In this document: positions 30,533 through 39,303 of the stretch, in pieces | Layout: each line of letters begins with the position of its first letter | Numbering within the stretch: the stretch's first letter is position 1 | Assembly: GCA_019747815.1 (NCBI GenBank) | Contig: JAIEQJ010000011.1 | Location: 1-50,888 of the forward strand | Length of the DNA stretch: 50,888 bases | Source of the DNA: Hyphomonadaceae bacterium | GTDB lineage: Bacteria > Pseudomonadota > Alphaproteobacteria > Rhizobiales > Hyphomicrobiaceae | Direction: 5' to 3' | The notes under the pieces: model-generated | The model's database searches: none | Told to the model about the DNA's origin: nothing | Seen by the model: only the letters and a program-made list of their open reading frames with translations | Position numbers and translations under genes: made by a program

Positions 30533-32047
30533 TCATCGCTTCGGCGGGGCCAAACGCCCATACACCTTCTCAAGCGACATCCCGATCGCCAGCAGCCGGG
30601 CATCGCTGCCGGCCGGTCCGTCCAGCTCCAGGCCAATGGGCAGGCCTGAGGCGCTGCCGCGGCCGATGGGAAGCGTCAGCCCCGGCAGCCCGGCGTTGCT
30701 GCCCGGATCGGTATTCTGGATGAAGAGCAGGAAATTGCTCAGGCTGCTCGCGTCCGGGCTGGCGGCGATGGCGACCTTGGGAACGGTCGGAAAGACAAGT
30801 GCGTCGATCTTGTGCCTGGCGAATGTCTCCGTGTAGTGCGCGATGAGCGCGGGGCGATGCTGACGGATGGCCGCCTCGTAGGCCGGCTTGGCGTCGACGA
30901 CGGTGTTGTCCGGGCCCGGCAGCTTGCGCGGCACCACCAGTCCGGCGTAGGTGCCCTTGACGTCGGGGCTGGCGATCGTCTCGGTGATGTCCTCGACGGT
31001 CTTGCCGATGCCGTTCTGCTTCAGGTAGGCGGCGACGTCGTCATAGGCCTCGTAGATGGCGACGGGAAAGCTGACGAGCCCGTTGAGCTCGGCCAGGCGC
31101 GGCATATCCACCTCGACAATGGTCACGCCGGCTTTGCGCGCGCGATCGAGCGCCTTCTCGAACGCCGCCTGTGTCTCCTCATCGGCATTCTTCAGGAACC
31201 CGCGGAAGAGGCCGAGGCGCACGGTGCTGAGGTTGGCCGGCGCGACGCTTCGCCGGCCGGAGATGACGCTGTCGATGAGCTCGAGATCGCCGACCGTCTG
31301 CGCCATGGGCCCGGCCGTGTCGCGGGTATGGGAAATGGGCGTGATGCCGGCCTGGGCGTATCGTCCGACCGTCGGCCGCAGGGCGGCGCAGCCGTTCACC
31401 GCACACGGAATTCGCACCGACCCGCCGGTGTCGGTGCCCAGGCCGCCGGGCACTGCCCGCGCGCCGACGAGCGCGCCCGTGCCGCTCGACGAGCCGCCGG
31501 CGATGCGGGCCTTGTCATAAGCATTGCGGATGCCGGGTTCCGGTCCCGTGTTGAAGGCTGGATTGTAGCCGGAAATGCCGAACGCAAGCTCGTGCATGCT
31601 GGTCTTGGCGACGACGATGGCGCCGGCATCGATCAGCTTGGCCACCACCGGCGCGTGCTGCGATGGGACAAAGCCCTTGAGCCCGGGAGTGCCGGCTGTG
31701 TTGGGCAGGCCGGCGACGTGGATGTTGTCCTTGATGACGAGGGGCACGCCGGCGAGCGGCCCGAGCGACAGCCCCTGTCGCCGGGCCTCATCGACCGCCT
31801 TGGCCGCAGCAACAGCGCGCTCTTCGTTGAGCGTGACGACCGCGTTGAGCGCACTGAGCGCCTTGATGCGGGCGAGAGAGGCGCGCACAAGCGCTTCGGC
31901 ACTGACGCGTCCGCTGCGCACCAGCCGGGCCGCATCCGCGACCGTGAGCGTGTCAAGGTCGGGCAGTTTCGTGTGGGCTGGTGCTGCGGTGGCGGAGCTG
32001 AGGGTGAGCAGAGTTGTCAGCAGTGTGCGCCTGATCGATCCGGACAT
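30533..32047 (-). CDS. Secreted amidase signature (AS) family hydrolase
   Basis: A 504-residue amidase with an N-terminal export signal (MSGSIRRTLLTTLLTLSSAT, then AAPAHT), unusual for a family that is mostly cytoplasmic. The Ser-cisSer-Lys triad is complete: Lys106 in GVPLVIKDNIHVAGLP, cis-Ser187 in RIAGGSSSGTGALVGA and Ser210 in GLGTDTGGSVRIPCAVNG. The ATG at 32047 is chosen because GGAG lies 7 nt upstream; further upstream the frame runs into three tandem copies of a 10-bp repeat. It probably hydrolyses an amide in the periplasm, substrate unknown. It shares only the AS core with the amidase at 48347-49747. Confidence 0.92.
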   Translation of the reverse strand: MSGSIRRTLLTTLLTLSSATAAPAHTKLPDLDTLTVADAARLVRSGRVSAEALVRASLARIKALSALNAVVTLNEERAVAAAKAVDEARRQGLSLGPLAGVPLVIKDNIHVAGLPNTAGTPGLKGFVPSQHAPVVAKLIDAGAIVVAKTSMHELAFGISGYNPAFNTGPEPGIRNAYDKARIAGGSSSGTGALVGARAVPGGLGTDTGGSVRIPCAVNGCAALRPTVGRYAQAGITPISHTRDTAGPMAQTVGDLELIDSVISGRRSVAPANLSTVRLGLFRGFLKNADEETQAAFEKALDRARKAGVTIVEVDMPRLAELNGLVSFPVAIYEAYDDVAAYLKQNGIGKTVEDITETIASPDVKGTYAGLVVPRKLPGPDNTVVDAKPAYEAAIRQHRPALIAHYTETFARHKIDALVFPTVPKVAIAASPDASSLSNFLLFIQNTDPGSNAGLPGLTLPIGRGSASGLPIGLELDGPAGSDARLLAIGMSLEKVYGRLAPPKR

Positions 32048-32060
32048 GGGTGTCTCCATT

Positions 32061-32090
32061 GCCGCAAGATGCCGCAAGATGCCGCAAGTC
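32061..32090. repeat. Tandem 10-bp repeat, three copies
   Basis: GCCGCAAGAT repeated twice and then GCCGCAAGTC, directly upstream of the secreted amidase. The copy number could vary by slippage and alter the leader or promoter spacing. Confidence 0.75.
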
Positions 32091-32150
32091 TAGAGCGCCG
32101 GGGCCGCACGGCTATCCTCTTTTCAAGGACGATTGCGCAGAATCCGAAAC

Positions 32151-32492
32151 TTAGTCGCCAACCCGGCACAGGAGCCGCCTGGGGGCCGTATTGCGCCAGG
32201 CCATGGTGAGGGCGCTGAGCAGCGTCGTGCGGTCGATCGCCGACAAGCGCACATGCGTGGTGCCGCGCCGGCCCCAGGCGCCCGCGGCGGGGCTGAACAC
32301 CTTGGGCTCGGCCTCCAGCAGCACCTGCTGCTGCTCAGGGGTCAGCTTGACCATGCCCCAGTCCTGATCGGGGACGCCGAGCGAGGCGAACACCCTGTTG
32401 GCGATGCGGAAATCGGGGTGTCCGCCATGGGCGCCCTCGGTGGCCTCAGGCAGGCTGAGGGCCATGCGTCGAAAGTCCCGCACCGTGATCAC
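32151..32492 (-). CDS. MmcQ/YjbR family protein
   Basis: A 113-residue protein of the small MmcQ/YjbR family. It starts at a GTG (32492) preceded by GGGAGG and reads MITVRDFRRMALSLPEATEG, then HGGHPDFRIANRVFASLG, WGMVKLTPEQQQVLLEAEPK and AAGAWGRRGTTHVRLSAIDR. The LPEATE-xxHGGHPDFR start and WGxxGxTxVxL end are conserved. The fold is CyaY-like and a DNA-binding role has been proposed but not proven. An upstream extension of the frame to 32627 has no homology. It is divergent from the alpha/beta hydrolase gene, 128 bp away. Confidence 0.88.
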   Translation of the reverse strand: MITVRDFRRMALSLPEATEGAHGGHPDFRIANRVFASLGVPDQDWGMVKLTPEQQQVLLEAEPKVFSPAAGAWGRRGTTHVRLSAIDRTTLLSALTMAWRNTAPRRLLCRVGD

Positions 32493-32620
32493 GCGTCCTC
32501 CCTGCGCCGTTGCGTCGTGTGGCGGTGGGTTTCCGCCCATCGCCGCGCACGGGTTGCGCACCCCGGCCTTGCGCCCGGCCAAGGCCATCAGCAAGATGCG
32601 ATTGGTTCGGGAGGTACACC

Positions 32621-33514
32621 ATGCCATTGGCTCCCTCGCAAGGCGCGCGCATCTCCTACGCGGAGACGGGGCGGGGTACGCCCATCCTGTTCATTCACGA
32701 GTTCGGCGGCGATCATCGCAGCTGGGACGATCAGATGCGCCACTTCGGCCGCGGTTGGCGCTGCCTCGCGTGGGCCGCGCGCGGCTATCCGGGCTCGGAT
32801 GCACCCCAGGACGAGGCGCTCTACGGGCAGGACGTCTTCAATCGTGATGCGATTGCCGTGCTCGATGCGGCGGGCATCAGGCAGGCGCACGTCGTCGGCC
32901 TGAGCATGGGCGGCTACACTGCCCTCATGCTGGCCGCCAAGTTTCCCGACCGCATCTTGTCGTGCGTGGCGGCGGGGGCAGGCTCCGGCTCGCTCAAGGC
33001 CACGCGGGCGCAGTTCATCGCCGAGTGCCGGGCGACGGCCGCCCAGTTCGACCGCGCCGGCAAGATCGATGCCGAAGCCATGGGGCTCAGCCCCACGCGG
33101 GTGCAACTGCAAATCAAGGACCCGATCGGGTGGCGAACGTTCGTGCGCCACCTGGCCGAGCACTCGCCGCACGCGGCGGCCAGAACGTTGCGCACGGTGC
33201 AGGCAGGGCGGGCCTCGCTCTACGATCTGGAAGGCGAGCTGCAGGGCATCGCCGCCCCGGTGCTGCTCATGGTCGGCGACGAGGACGAGCCTTGCCTCGA
33301 TGTCAATCTCTGGATGAAGCGGCTGATGCCCAGCGCGCGCCTTGCCGTGCTGCCCGGGTCGGGGCACGCCATCAACCTGGAGGAGCCGGCGCTGTTCAAC
33401 CAACTGGTCGAGCAGTTCCTGGTCGACGTTGAGCGCGGAAGTTGGCGCCCGCGCGATCCACGCGCCAAACCGGGCTCGGTCCTGAGCTCGCTGGGAGGGG
33501 ATGCCGAAGCCTGA
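32621..33514 (+). CDS. Alpha/beta hydrolase
   Basis: A 297-residue alpha/beta-fold hydrolase. The nucleophile elbow is HVVGLSMGGYTALMLAAKFP (Ser in GLSMGG); the acid is in VLLMVGDEDEPC and the His in LPGSGHAINLEEPALF. The oxyanion region FIHEFGGDHRSWDDQMRHF follows the family's HG-type strand, here with HEFGG. The ATG at 32621 has a strong GGGAGG seven bases upstream; the open frame starting at 32510 has no homology. It resembles 3-oxoadipate enol-lactonase/haloperoxidase-type proteins, but the substrate cannot be assigned. The tail after about residue 270 is extra. Confidence 0.9.
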   Translation: MPLAPSQGARISYAETGRGTPILFIHEFGGDHRSWDDQMRHFGRGWRCLAWAARGYPGSDAPQDEALYGQDVFNRDAIAVLDAAGIRQAHVVGLSMGGYTALMLAAKFPDRILSCVAAGAGSGSLKATRAQFIAECRATAAQFDRAGKIDAEAMGLSPTRVQLQIKDPIGWRTFVRHLAEHSPHAAARTLRTVQAGRASLYDLEGELQGIAAPVLLMVGDEDEPCLDVNLWMKRLMPSARLAVLPGSGHAINLEEPALFNQLVEQFLVDVERGSWRPRDPRAKPGSVLSSLGGDAEA

Positions 33515-33541
33515 GCGGCACCGCTCTGCCAAGGCGGTCGG

Positions 33542-34174
33542 CTAGCGGTTCAGCGCTGCCACCAAGGCGCGCGGGTTGCCGCCGTTCTGTGCGATGTAGT
33601 CCTCGAAGAGCTTTTTGAGGAACGGGGTCATCCAGAAGCCGACCACCATGGCGTCGCGCACCTTGAAGCTGCTGCCGTACCGCACCAGGAGCCAGCGCAC
33701 CTCGTAGGTGCTGCCGTCTGTGAGCGTCACTTTGGAGTCCACCATCGTGCCGTTGGCCCCGCGCACGCTTTGGTCCGACCATTCCACTTTCGCGACCGTA
33801 TACTTCGGCGCCTCGGAGGCCGCGTAGCGGCCGATGAAGCGCACCATGCCCGTGTAGTAGGTGGCGCGCTCGGCGGCCGAGAGCTGATTGCGGTAGGAGC
33901 CCAGCGAGAACAATCCGATATAGGACACGTCGGCATGGCGCTGGATGACAGCGGACATCACGCCGGGCGAGCGCGTGCGGGCAGCCGCCATCAATTCGCG
34001 CCCGACCTGGGCCATGAACTGCACGGCAGGGTCGGCGGCGGCGGCCGGTGCTGGAGTAAAGGTGAGGCCGATCAGGGCGATGATCGCGCCGATGCACCCT
34101 GAAACAGCCTGCCGCGCCTGGCGCGATCCGTGTGCGAACAAGGCCGTTCCCGCACTGCTGATGACGGCTGTCAT
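33542..34174 (-). CDS. MlaC/Ttg2D family periplasmic phospholipid-transport protein
   Basis: A 210-residue exported protein: signal region AVSGCIGAIIALIGLTFTPA then PAAA. The mature part has AVIQRHADVSYIGLFSLGSY, AERATYYTGMVRFIGRYAAS, WLLVRYGSSFKVRDAMVVGF and MTPFLKKLFEDYIAQNGGNP, which match the MlaC (toluene-tolerance Ttg2D) fold that ferries phospholipids between membranes. It is an orphan here, with no MlaD/E/F genes adjacent. It converges with the alpha/beta hydrolase gene, 27 bp apart. Confidence 0.85.
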   Translation of the reverse strand: MTAVISSAGTALFAHGSRQARQAVSGCIGAIIALIGLTFTPAPAAAADPAVQFMAQVGRELMAAARTRSPGVMSAVIQRHADVSYIGLFSLGSYRNQLSAAERATYYTGMVRFIGRYAASEAPKYTVAKVEWSDQSVRGANGTMVDSKVTLTDGSTYEVRWLLVRYGSSFKVRDAMVVGFWMTPFLKKLFEDYIAQNGGNPRALVAALNR

Positions 34175-34340
34175 GTGCCAGGTTTCCCCCGTTGTTGCTC
34201 AGGCGGCGCAGGGCAGCCCCGGCCACATGCGCACGTTCCAAGCCTCAGCGACCTTTGACCACGAATAGGTGAGAACGTCAAAGACCTTGCCGGATTGTGG
34301 TTTTCCGTTTGCGGCGCTAGCGCGCCACTGTGGCAGAAAA

Positions 34341-34371
34341 GAGAGGCGGGCCGCTCAGAGCGCGGCCCGCC
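34341..34371 (-). terminator. Rho-independent terminator after the PRC-barrel gene
   Basis: A perfect 12-bp stem GAGGCGGGCCGC / GCGGCCCGCCTC with a 7-base loop. On the minus strand it is followed by TCTTTTCTG, fitting a terminator for the gene ending at 34402. Confidence 0.8.
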
Positions 34372-34401
34372 TCAAGTCGGAATTCGGATGTCGGGGAGAT
34401 G

Positions 34402-34857
34402 TTAGCTGGCGTCCTTGGCCTCGGGCAGCGCGCTCAGCTCTTCAGAAGTATAGCCAAGCTGAACGGTTTCGCCCTTTTCCGAGAACTTGCCTTCGACGAT
34501 CTCAATCACTCGCCCCCCGAAGCCGAGAAAGCCGCCGACCTTGAGCTGGATGGCGATGACCTTGCCGTCGGGGCCCATCCTCACGGCGCGCACGTCACCA
34601 ACCTTGTTGCCGTCTGACGACAGGGCCGTGCGCCCCACCATGGGATGCGCAGCGGGCGTCGCCGACGACCTTGGTGATGTCTGCGGGGATGGCGCCGGCG
34701 CGGTTTGCGGCGACGGCTCCGGCTTGGCCATCGGCGGCCTTTCGGCCGGTGGCGACGATGGTGTGGTCGGCGATGAGGTTTGCGCCAGGGCGGCAAGCGC
34801 CGACACGCTCAAGAGAGTTGCCGCACCCAGCAGGCGCAAGGGCTTCAGTGTACGCAT
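34402..34857 (-). CDS. Exported PRC-barrel domain protein
   Basis: A 151-residue protein with a signal sequence (MRTLKPLRLLGAATLLSVSA, then LAALAQ), a Pro/Ser/Thr-rich linker (SPTTPSSPPAERPPMAKPEP) and a single PRC-barrel domain (LSSDGNKVGDVRAVRMGPDG, KVIAIQLKVGGFLGFGGRVI). PRC-barrel proteins of this kind are abundant in Hyphomicrobiales, function unknown, probably periplasmic. The ATG at 34857 has AAGGAG nine bases upstream; the frame is open 53 codons further without homology. The terminator at 34341-34371 follows. Confidence 0.88.
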   Translation of the reverse strand: MRTLKPLRLLGAATLLSVSALAALAQTSSPTTPSSPPAERPPMAKPEPSPQTAPAPSPQTSPRSSATPAAHPMVGRTALSSDGNKVGDVRAVRMGPDGKVIAIQLKVGGFLGFGGRVIEIVEGKFSEKGETVQLGYTSEELSALPEAKDAS

Positions 34858-35128
34858 GTGTGGCTCTCCTTCCTGCGATTGCAACGCTGCGCCTGGCGGC
34901 AGTTGGTAGGCCAGCCGGACGTCAGCTCGACAGGTAGGTTCAACGGGGATCGACGTGAGATGTTCCCGACAACAAACGCAGGATCTGCGCCACCGCAACG
35001 GCAAAGCTGCCGCCATTCTGCCTCAGTCGTGAACGGAGGACGGCCGACGGGGCCAATCGATACCTGTGACGGGATAAGGTGCGTTGTCGGACGAGCGGCT
35101 GGTGGGCGGACGGCTGGAACCAGCGGCG

Positions 35129-35746
35129 TCAGGCCGGCTGGGCTTGGAGGGTGGACGCGTACGGTGCGGGCTGTCCAAGGCGGCACAACTCATGCGCGGG
35201 AACTTGCGGCAGGCGCAGGAGCGCCGACGCCTGATCGATGATCGTCTGCGGAATGGCGTTTGCCGCATGGAGCAGCACAAAGCGGCGGCGGGTTGAATGC
35301 ACCAGGATCAGCTCGTGGCGCACGCCCGACAGCGTGGCGCGGACGTGATGGGCGATGCCGCGGAACTCCGCCAGGGCGCCGACCAGTGCCGGGAGCCGAA
35401 CAAGCTTTCGTCGGCCACCGTGACGCGCTCCTGCGTGATCGTCACGCGGCGGCGATGGCCGAACCGCAGGATGATGTGCTTGGCGGGCACGAGAAAGAGC
35501 GCCATCCAGATCGTCATGCCGGCGCCCAGCATCGTGGCGGCCAGCGGATGGTGCACGACGGCATTGTGGACCTCGTCGGTGGCGAGCACGAGGACCAAGC
35601 CAACCGGGATGATGAGCATGCCGAGCACGGGGGTGAGCAGCAGCAGGATGCGCGCGGCGGCCGTGCGCGAGGATGTCGCTCCATGCTGAAGGGCAGGCTG
35701 TCGAAGGAGGGCGCCGCGGCAACACGCGAGGATCCAGCCTGCGGCA
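35129..35746 (-). pseudogene. Frameshifted gene for a two-helix membrane protein
   Basis: Three minus-strand frames carry consecutive parts of one protein. From the ATG at 35746: MPQAGSSRVAAAPSFDSLPF then SMER. Next, another frame: RILLLLTPVLGMLIIPVGLV, TIWMALFLVPAKHIILRFGH and RRRVTITQERVTVADESLFG. Then the third frame: LAEFRGIAHHVRATLSGVRH and ELILVHSTRRRFVLLHAANA to a TGA at 35129. One shift is near 35380-35390, where GCGCCCTGG would need one more C; the other lies near 35660-35690. The protein would have had two membrane helices and a PH-like C-terminal part. It resembles hypothetical membrane proteins of related bacteria (recalled, not checked). Confidence 0.6.
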
Positions 35747-35911
35747 TTGGTCCAACTCTGGGGAGGTGCGATGAAGCTGGAAGGGTAAGGAGGCAGGTCC
35801 TGGAGTGCACCCAATCTCTCCCTGTCTCGTCACCTCGTTGCTGTCGATGGGAGAGGGCCATCATGGCAACAGTTGGGGCGCATCAATCTAGCCTCCAAGT
35901 GCACATTTCTC

Positions 35912-35939
35912 TTGACGCATAAAGATATCTTTATATCAT
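35912..35939 (+). promoter_or_regulatory. Promoter with 16-bp palindromic operator before the ArsR-methyltransferase gene
   Basis: ATAAAGATATCTTTAT (35919-35934) is a perfect palindrome. TTGACG (35912-35917) and TATCAT (35934-35939) flank it at 16 bp, fitting a sigma-70 promoter occluded by the operator. The start ATG is at 35946, so transcription would begin at or next to the ATG, giving a leaderless mRNA. From memory, the motif resembles SahR sites in Proteobacteria. Confidence 0.65.
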
Positions 35940-35945
35940 TACTTC

Positions 35946-36977
35946 ATGGCCGGTGACCCTGAAGCGCGTCCAGAGCTGAGCCTTGCGTCTGCCGTCGGCG
36001 TGCTGAAGGCCGTGGCGGAGCCGACGCGGCTGCGCATGCTGGTGCTGCTGGCACAGGGTGAGCTCAACGTCAAAGATCTCACGCGCGTTCTGGGCCAGAG
36101 CCAGCCGCGCATCAGCCGGCACCTGAAGCTGCTCAGCGAGGCGGGTTTGGTGGAGCGGGCGCCGGAGGGAAGCTGGGTCTATTTCCGCCTCGCCGAGGAC
36201 GGCCGGGGCGGCGAGGTGGCGCGCCAGATCCTGCAGGGCGTGGATCAGACCGACCCGGTGCTGGTGCGGGATCGCCGGCGCGCCGAAGCCTTGCAGCACG
36301 AGCGGCAGGACGCGGCCCAGGCCTATTTTCAGTCGCATGCCGCCGACTGGGACAGGATCCGTGCCCTGCACGTGGCGGAGGCGGACGTGGAGGCGGCCGT
36401 GGCGTCGGCGCTGGGGCCGGGACCGTTCGATCTCTTGGTCGATCTCGGCACGGGCACGGGGCGGATGCTGGAGCTGTTCGCGCCGCGCTTCCGCCGCGGC
36501 ATCGGGCTGGACCTCAGCCCCGCCATGCTGGCCTATGCGCGTGCCAAGCTCGAGCGGGCCGGGCTCATGCACGCGCAGGTGCGCCAGGGCGACATCTACG
36601 ATTTGCCGCTGGGCGACCGCACGGCCGATGCGGTCGTCATGCATCAGGTCCTGCACTTCCTGAGCGACCCCCAGCGCGCCATGCGCGAGGCGGCGCGCGT
36701 GCTGGCGCCGGGCGGGCGCCTGCTGATCGTCGATTTTGCGCCGCACGAGCTGGAATTCCTGCGCGAGGAGTATGCCCACGAGCGGCTGGGCTTTGCGGCG
36801 CCCGTCATCGGCCAGTGGCTGGCGGATGCCGGCCTGCAGCTTGTGGAGACGCGCGACCTTGCTCCGGCCGAAGACGCAAAGGGGGACAAGCTGACGGTCT
36901 CGCTGTGGCTCGCCGACCGCCCCGGGGCACGGGCCGCAGCCGATGCGAGTGGGCGCAAGCTGGAGCGGATCAGCTGA
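35946..36977 (+). CDS. ArsR-type regulator fused to a SAM-methyltransferase domain (SahR-like)
   Basis: A 343-residue fusion. Residues about 10-95 are an ArsR winged helix: AVGVLKAVAEPTRLRMLVLL, ELNVKDLTRVLGQSQPRISR, HLKLLSEAGLVERAPEGSWV. Residues about 125-320 form a class I methyltransferase fold: LLVDLGTGTGRMLELFAPRF (motif I), GIGLDLSPAMLAYARAKL, DAVVMHQVLHFLSDPQRAMR and LAPGGRLLIVDFAPHELEFL. In SahR, an ArsR-family repressor of SAM-cycle genes, a methylase-like domain senses S-adenosylhomocysteine; the same role fits here because metF overlaps its stop and metH follows. Metal-binding Cys pairs of ArsR/SmtB are absent. No Shine-Dalgarno precedes the ATG. Confidence 0.88.
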   Translation: MAGDPEARPELSLASAVGVLKAVAEPTRLRMLVLLAQGELNVKDLTRVLGQSQPRISRHLKLLSEAGLVERAPEGSWVYFRLAEDGRGGEVARQILQGVDQTDPVLVRDRRRAEALQHERQDAAQAYFQSHAADWDRIRALHVAEADVEAAVASALGPGPFDLLVDLGTGTGRMLELFAPRFRRGIGLDLSPAMLAYARAKLERAGLMHAQVRQGDIYDLPLGDRTADAVVMHQVLHFLSDPQRAMREAARVLAPGGRLLIVDFAPHELEFLREEYAHERLGFAAPVIGQWLADAGLQLVETRDLAPAEDAKGDKLTVSLWLADRPGARAAADASGRKLERIS

Positions 36978-37909
36978 TGGACAAGACCCAGGAACGGCGC
37001 AGCCGGTTGCTCGGAGATGGCGACATCAAGGTCTCCTTCGAGTTCTTCCCGCCCAAGACGGAAAAGATGGAGGAGGCGCTGTGGGCCGCCATCCGGCGGC
37101 TCGAGCCCTTGCGGCCGCAGTTCGTCTCGGTGACCTATGGCGCCGGCGGCTCCACGCGCGAGCGCACGCACGCAACGGTGGAGCGGCTGGCGCGCGAGAC
37201 CGAGCTGGTCCCGGCCGCGCACCTGACGTGCGTCGACGCCACCAAGGGCGAGGTCGATACCGTGGCGCGGGCCTACGGGCAAGCGGGCGTCAGCCACATC
37301 GTCGCCCTGCGCGGCGATCCATCTGCGGGCGTCGGCAGCAAGTATTGTCCCCACCCCGGCGGCTATGCCAATGCCGCCGATCTGGTCAGCGGTCTGAAGC
37401 AGGTCGGCAACTTTGAGATCTCGGTCGCCGGCTATCCCGAGAAGCATCCCGACAGTGCCGATGTGGCCGCCGATCTCGACAATCTGAAAGCCAAGGTGGA
37501 TGCCGGGGCGAGCCGCGTCATCACCCAGTTCTTCTTCGACAACGTGCACTACCTGCGCTTTCTCGAGGCGGCGCGGGCGCAGGGCATCTGGGCGCCGATC
37601 GTTCCAGGCATCGTGCCGATCCACAACTTCAAGCAGGTGGCGGGCTTCGCGGCGCGGTGCGGCGCCGTCATCCCCGGCTGGATGGCGCGACGCTTCGACG
37701 GGCTCGACAACGACCCGCAGACCACCCATCTGGTGGCGGCGGCGGTGGCGGCCGAGCAGGTCATGGACCTGGTCGACGAGGGCATCCACCAATTCCATTT
37801 CTACACCCTGAACCGGGCCGACCTGGTCTATGCCATCTGCCACTTGCTCGGGCTCAGGCCGGAGCCGAGCAGCGGCGCGGCCCCCGCCAAGGAGGCGGTC
37901 AACTCATGA
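36977..37909 (+). CDS. metF: Methylenetetrahydrofolate reductase MetF
   Basis: A 310-residue flavoprotein that reduces 5,10-methylene-THF to 5-methyl-THF, the methyl donor for methionine synthase. Hallmarks: [100 protein letters not shown] and [20 protein letters not shown]. The ATG at 36977 overlaps the regulator's TGA by one base, and GGAG precedes it. Its own TGA overlaps the next ATG (ATGA), so regulator, metF and the metH N-terminal gene form one translationally coupled operon. Confidence 0.96.
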   Translation: MDKTQERRSRLLGDGDIKVSFEFFPPKTEKMEEALWAAIRRLEPLRPQFVSVTYGAGGSTRERTHATVERLARETELVPAAHLTCVDATKGEVDTVARAYGQAGVSHIVALRGDPSAGVGSKYCPHPGGYANAADLVSGLKQVGNFEISVAGYPEKHPDSADVAADLDNLKAKVDAGASRVITQFFFDNVHYLRFLEAARAQGIWAPIVPGIVPIHNFKQVAGFAARCGAVIPGWMARRFDGLDNDPQTTHLVAAAVAAEQVMDLVDEGIHQFHFYTLNRADLVYAICHLLGLRPEPSSGAAPAKEAVNS

Positions 37910-38967
37910 CCCGCGAGCAACGCATCGCCGCGCTGAAGGCAGCGGCCGCCCAGCGCATCCTGATCGTCGACGGCGCCATGGGCACCATGATCCAGCGCCA
38001 CAAGCTGGACGAGGCCGGCTATCGCGGGAAGCGCTTCGCCGATTTCGCCAAGCCGGTGAAGGGCAACAACGATCTGCTGGTGCTGACGCAACCGCAGATC
38101 ATCGCCGACATCCACGCGGCCTATTTCGCGGCCGGCGCCGACATCGTCTCGACCAACACGTTCAACGCGCAGCGCATCTCGCTCGCCGACTACGGCATGG
38201 AGGCGCTGGCCTACGAGATGAACCTGGAGGCGGCCAAGCTCGCCCGTGCGGTGGCGGACAGTTTTACAGCCAAGACGCCCGACAGGCCGCGCCTCGTGGC
38301 CGGTGCGCTCGGCCCGACCAATCGCACGGCGTCCATCTCGCCCGACGTGAACAATCCGGGCTTCCGCGGCGTCACGTTCGACGAGCTGGTGCAGGCCTAC
38401 AGCGAACAGGCGCGGGCCTTGATCGAGGGCGGGGTCGACCTGCTGCTGATCGAGACGGTGTTCGACACGCTCAATGCCAAGGCGGCTGGCTTTGCGGCGC
38501 TGGAGGCGTTCGATGCGGCCGGCGTGGAGTTGCCGCTGATCGTGTCCGGCACCATCACCGACCGCTCCGGGCGCACGCTGTCGGGGCAGACGCCGGAGGC
38601 GTTCTATTTTTCCATCCGGCATCTGAAGCCGTTTGCGGTGGGGCTCAACTGCGCGCTGGGCGCCGAACTGATGCGGCCCTATCTGGCCGAGATCGCCGCC
38701 GTCGCCGAGACGCTGACCATCGCCTATCCGAACGCCGGGCTGCCGAACGCCATGGGCGAGTACGACGAGGGTCCGCACGACATGGCCTGCCAGCTCGGAC
38801 CCTGGGCCAAGGACGGGCTCCTCAATATCGTCGGCGGCTGCTGCGGCTCAACGCCCGAGCACATTGCCGAAATCGTGGCGCACGTGGAGAAATATCCCCC
38901 GCGCCCGGTGCCGAAGATCGAGCGCAAGATGCGCCTCTCCGGCCTCGAGCCGTTCGTGCACGGGTGA
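37906..38967 (+). CDS. metH: Methionine synthase, homocysteine-binding module (split MetH, part 1)
   Basis: A 353-residue protein equal to the N-terminal homocysteine S-methyltransferase domain of MetH. It reads [60 protein letters not shown] and [20 protein letters not shown]. The zinc ligands are Cys249 ([11 protein letters not shown]) and Cys312/Cys313 ([15 protein letters not shown]). It binds and activates homocysteine thiolate; the methyl group must come from the cobalamin module encoded 336 bp downstream. The ATG at 37906 overlaps the metF stop and follows GGAGG. Splitting at this domain border is known in some alphaproteobacteria. Confidence 0.94.
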   Translation: MTREQRIAALKAAAAQRILIVDGAMGTMIQRHKLDEAGYRGKRFADFAKPVKGNNDLLVLTQPQIIADIHAAYFAAGADIVSTNTFNAQRISLADYGMEALAYEMNLEAAKLARAVADSFTAKTPDRPRLVAGALGPTNRTASISPDVNNPGFRGVTFDELVQAYSEQARALIEGGVDLLLIETVFDTLNAKAAGFAALEAFDAAGVELPLIVSGTITDRSGRTLSGQTPEAFYFSIRHLKPFAVGLNCALGAELMRPYLAEIAAVAETLTIAYPNAGLPNAMGEYDEGPHDMACQLGPWAKDGLLNIVGGCCGSTPEHIAEIVAHVEKYPPRPVPKIERKMRLSGLEPFVHG

Positions 38968-39004
38968 GGGAGTGATGAGCTTCAGATCACTCACCACCTT
39001 GCGA

Positions 39005-39290
39005 TTGTCATGGTCGGGCTTGTCCCGACCATCCATTCATCCGCTTGCTCCGGCGCTCGGTGGGGGCTGTCTCCTCGAGACAAGCTCGAGGATGACTGCA
39101 TGTGATTGGCACGCACGTTCAACACTGCATACCGGCCCCTCGCGGTACACCCCGCACCCTCTCCCTTGTAGGGAGGGTGGCGCGACGCGCCGGGTGGCGG
39201 GTGCCCGGAAGCTGGCGACTTCTACTTGGCCCCCCACTCCTAACCCCTCGCCGCGAGGGGAAGGAGAAGCTGTCGTGTCTGTTGAGCGGT
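39005..39290. repeat. Cluster of dispersed palindromic repeats inside the split metH locus
   Basis: The 336-bp gap (38968-39303) holds several hairpins: GGTCGGG-CTTGT-CCCGACC with flanks matching 23091-23140 (39005-39052, inverted), CCTCGAG-ACAAG-CTCGAGG (about 39073-39092), CCCTCTCCCTTGTAGGGAGGG (two near-palindromic arms, about 39160-39180), and CCCCTCGCCGCGAGGGG (about 39246-39262). They resemble REP-like intergenic repeats of this bacterial group. No gene or riboswitch is seen here. They might differentiate the expression of the two metH pieces. Confidence 0.6.
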
Positions 39291-39303
39291 CGGAGCGCAC
39301 AAG

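Noticed and set aside
38968-39303. Cobalamin or SAM riboswitch in the metH gap
   Set aside because: No B12-box or SAM-riboswitch core could be found; the structure is explained by dispersed palindromes.
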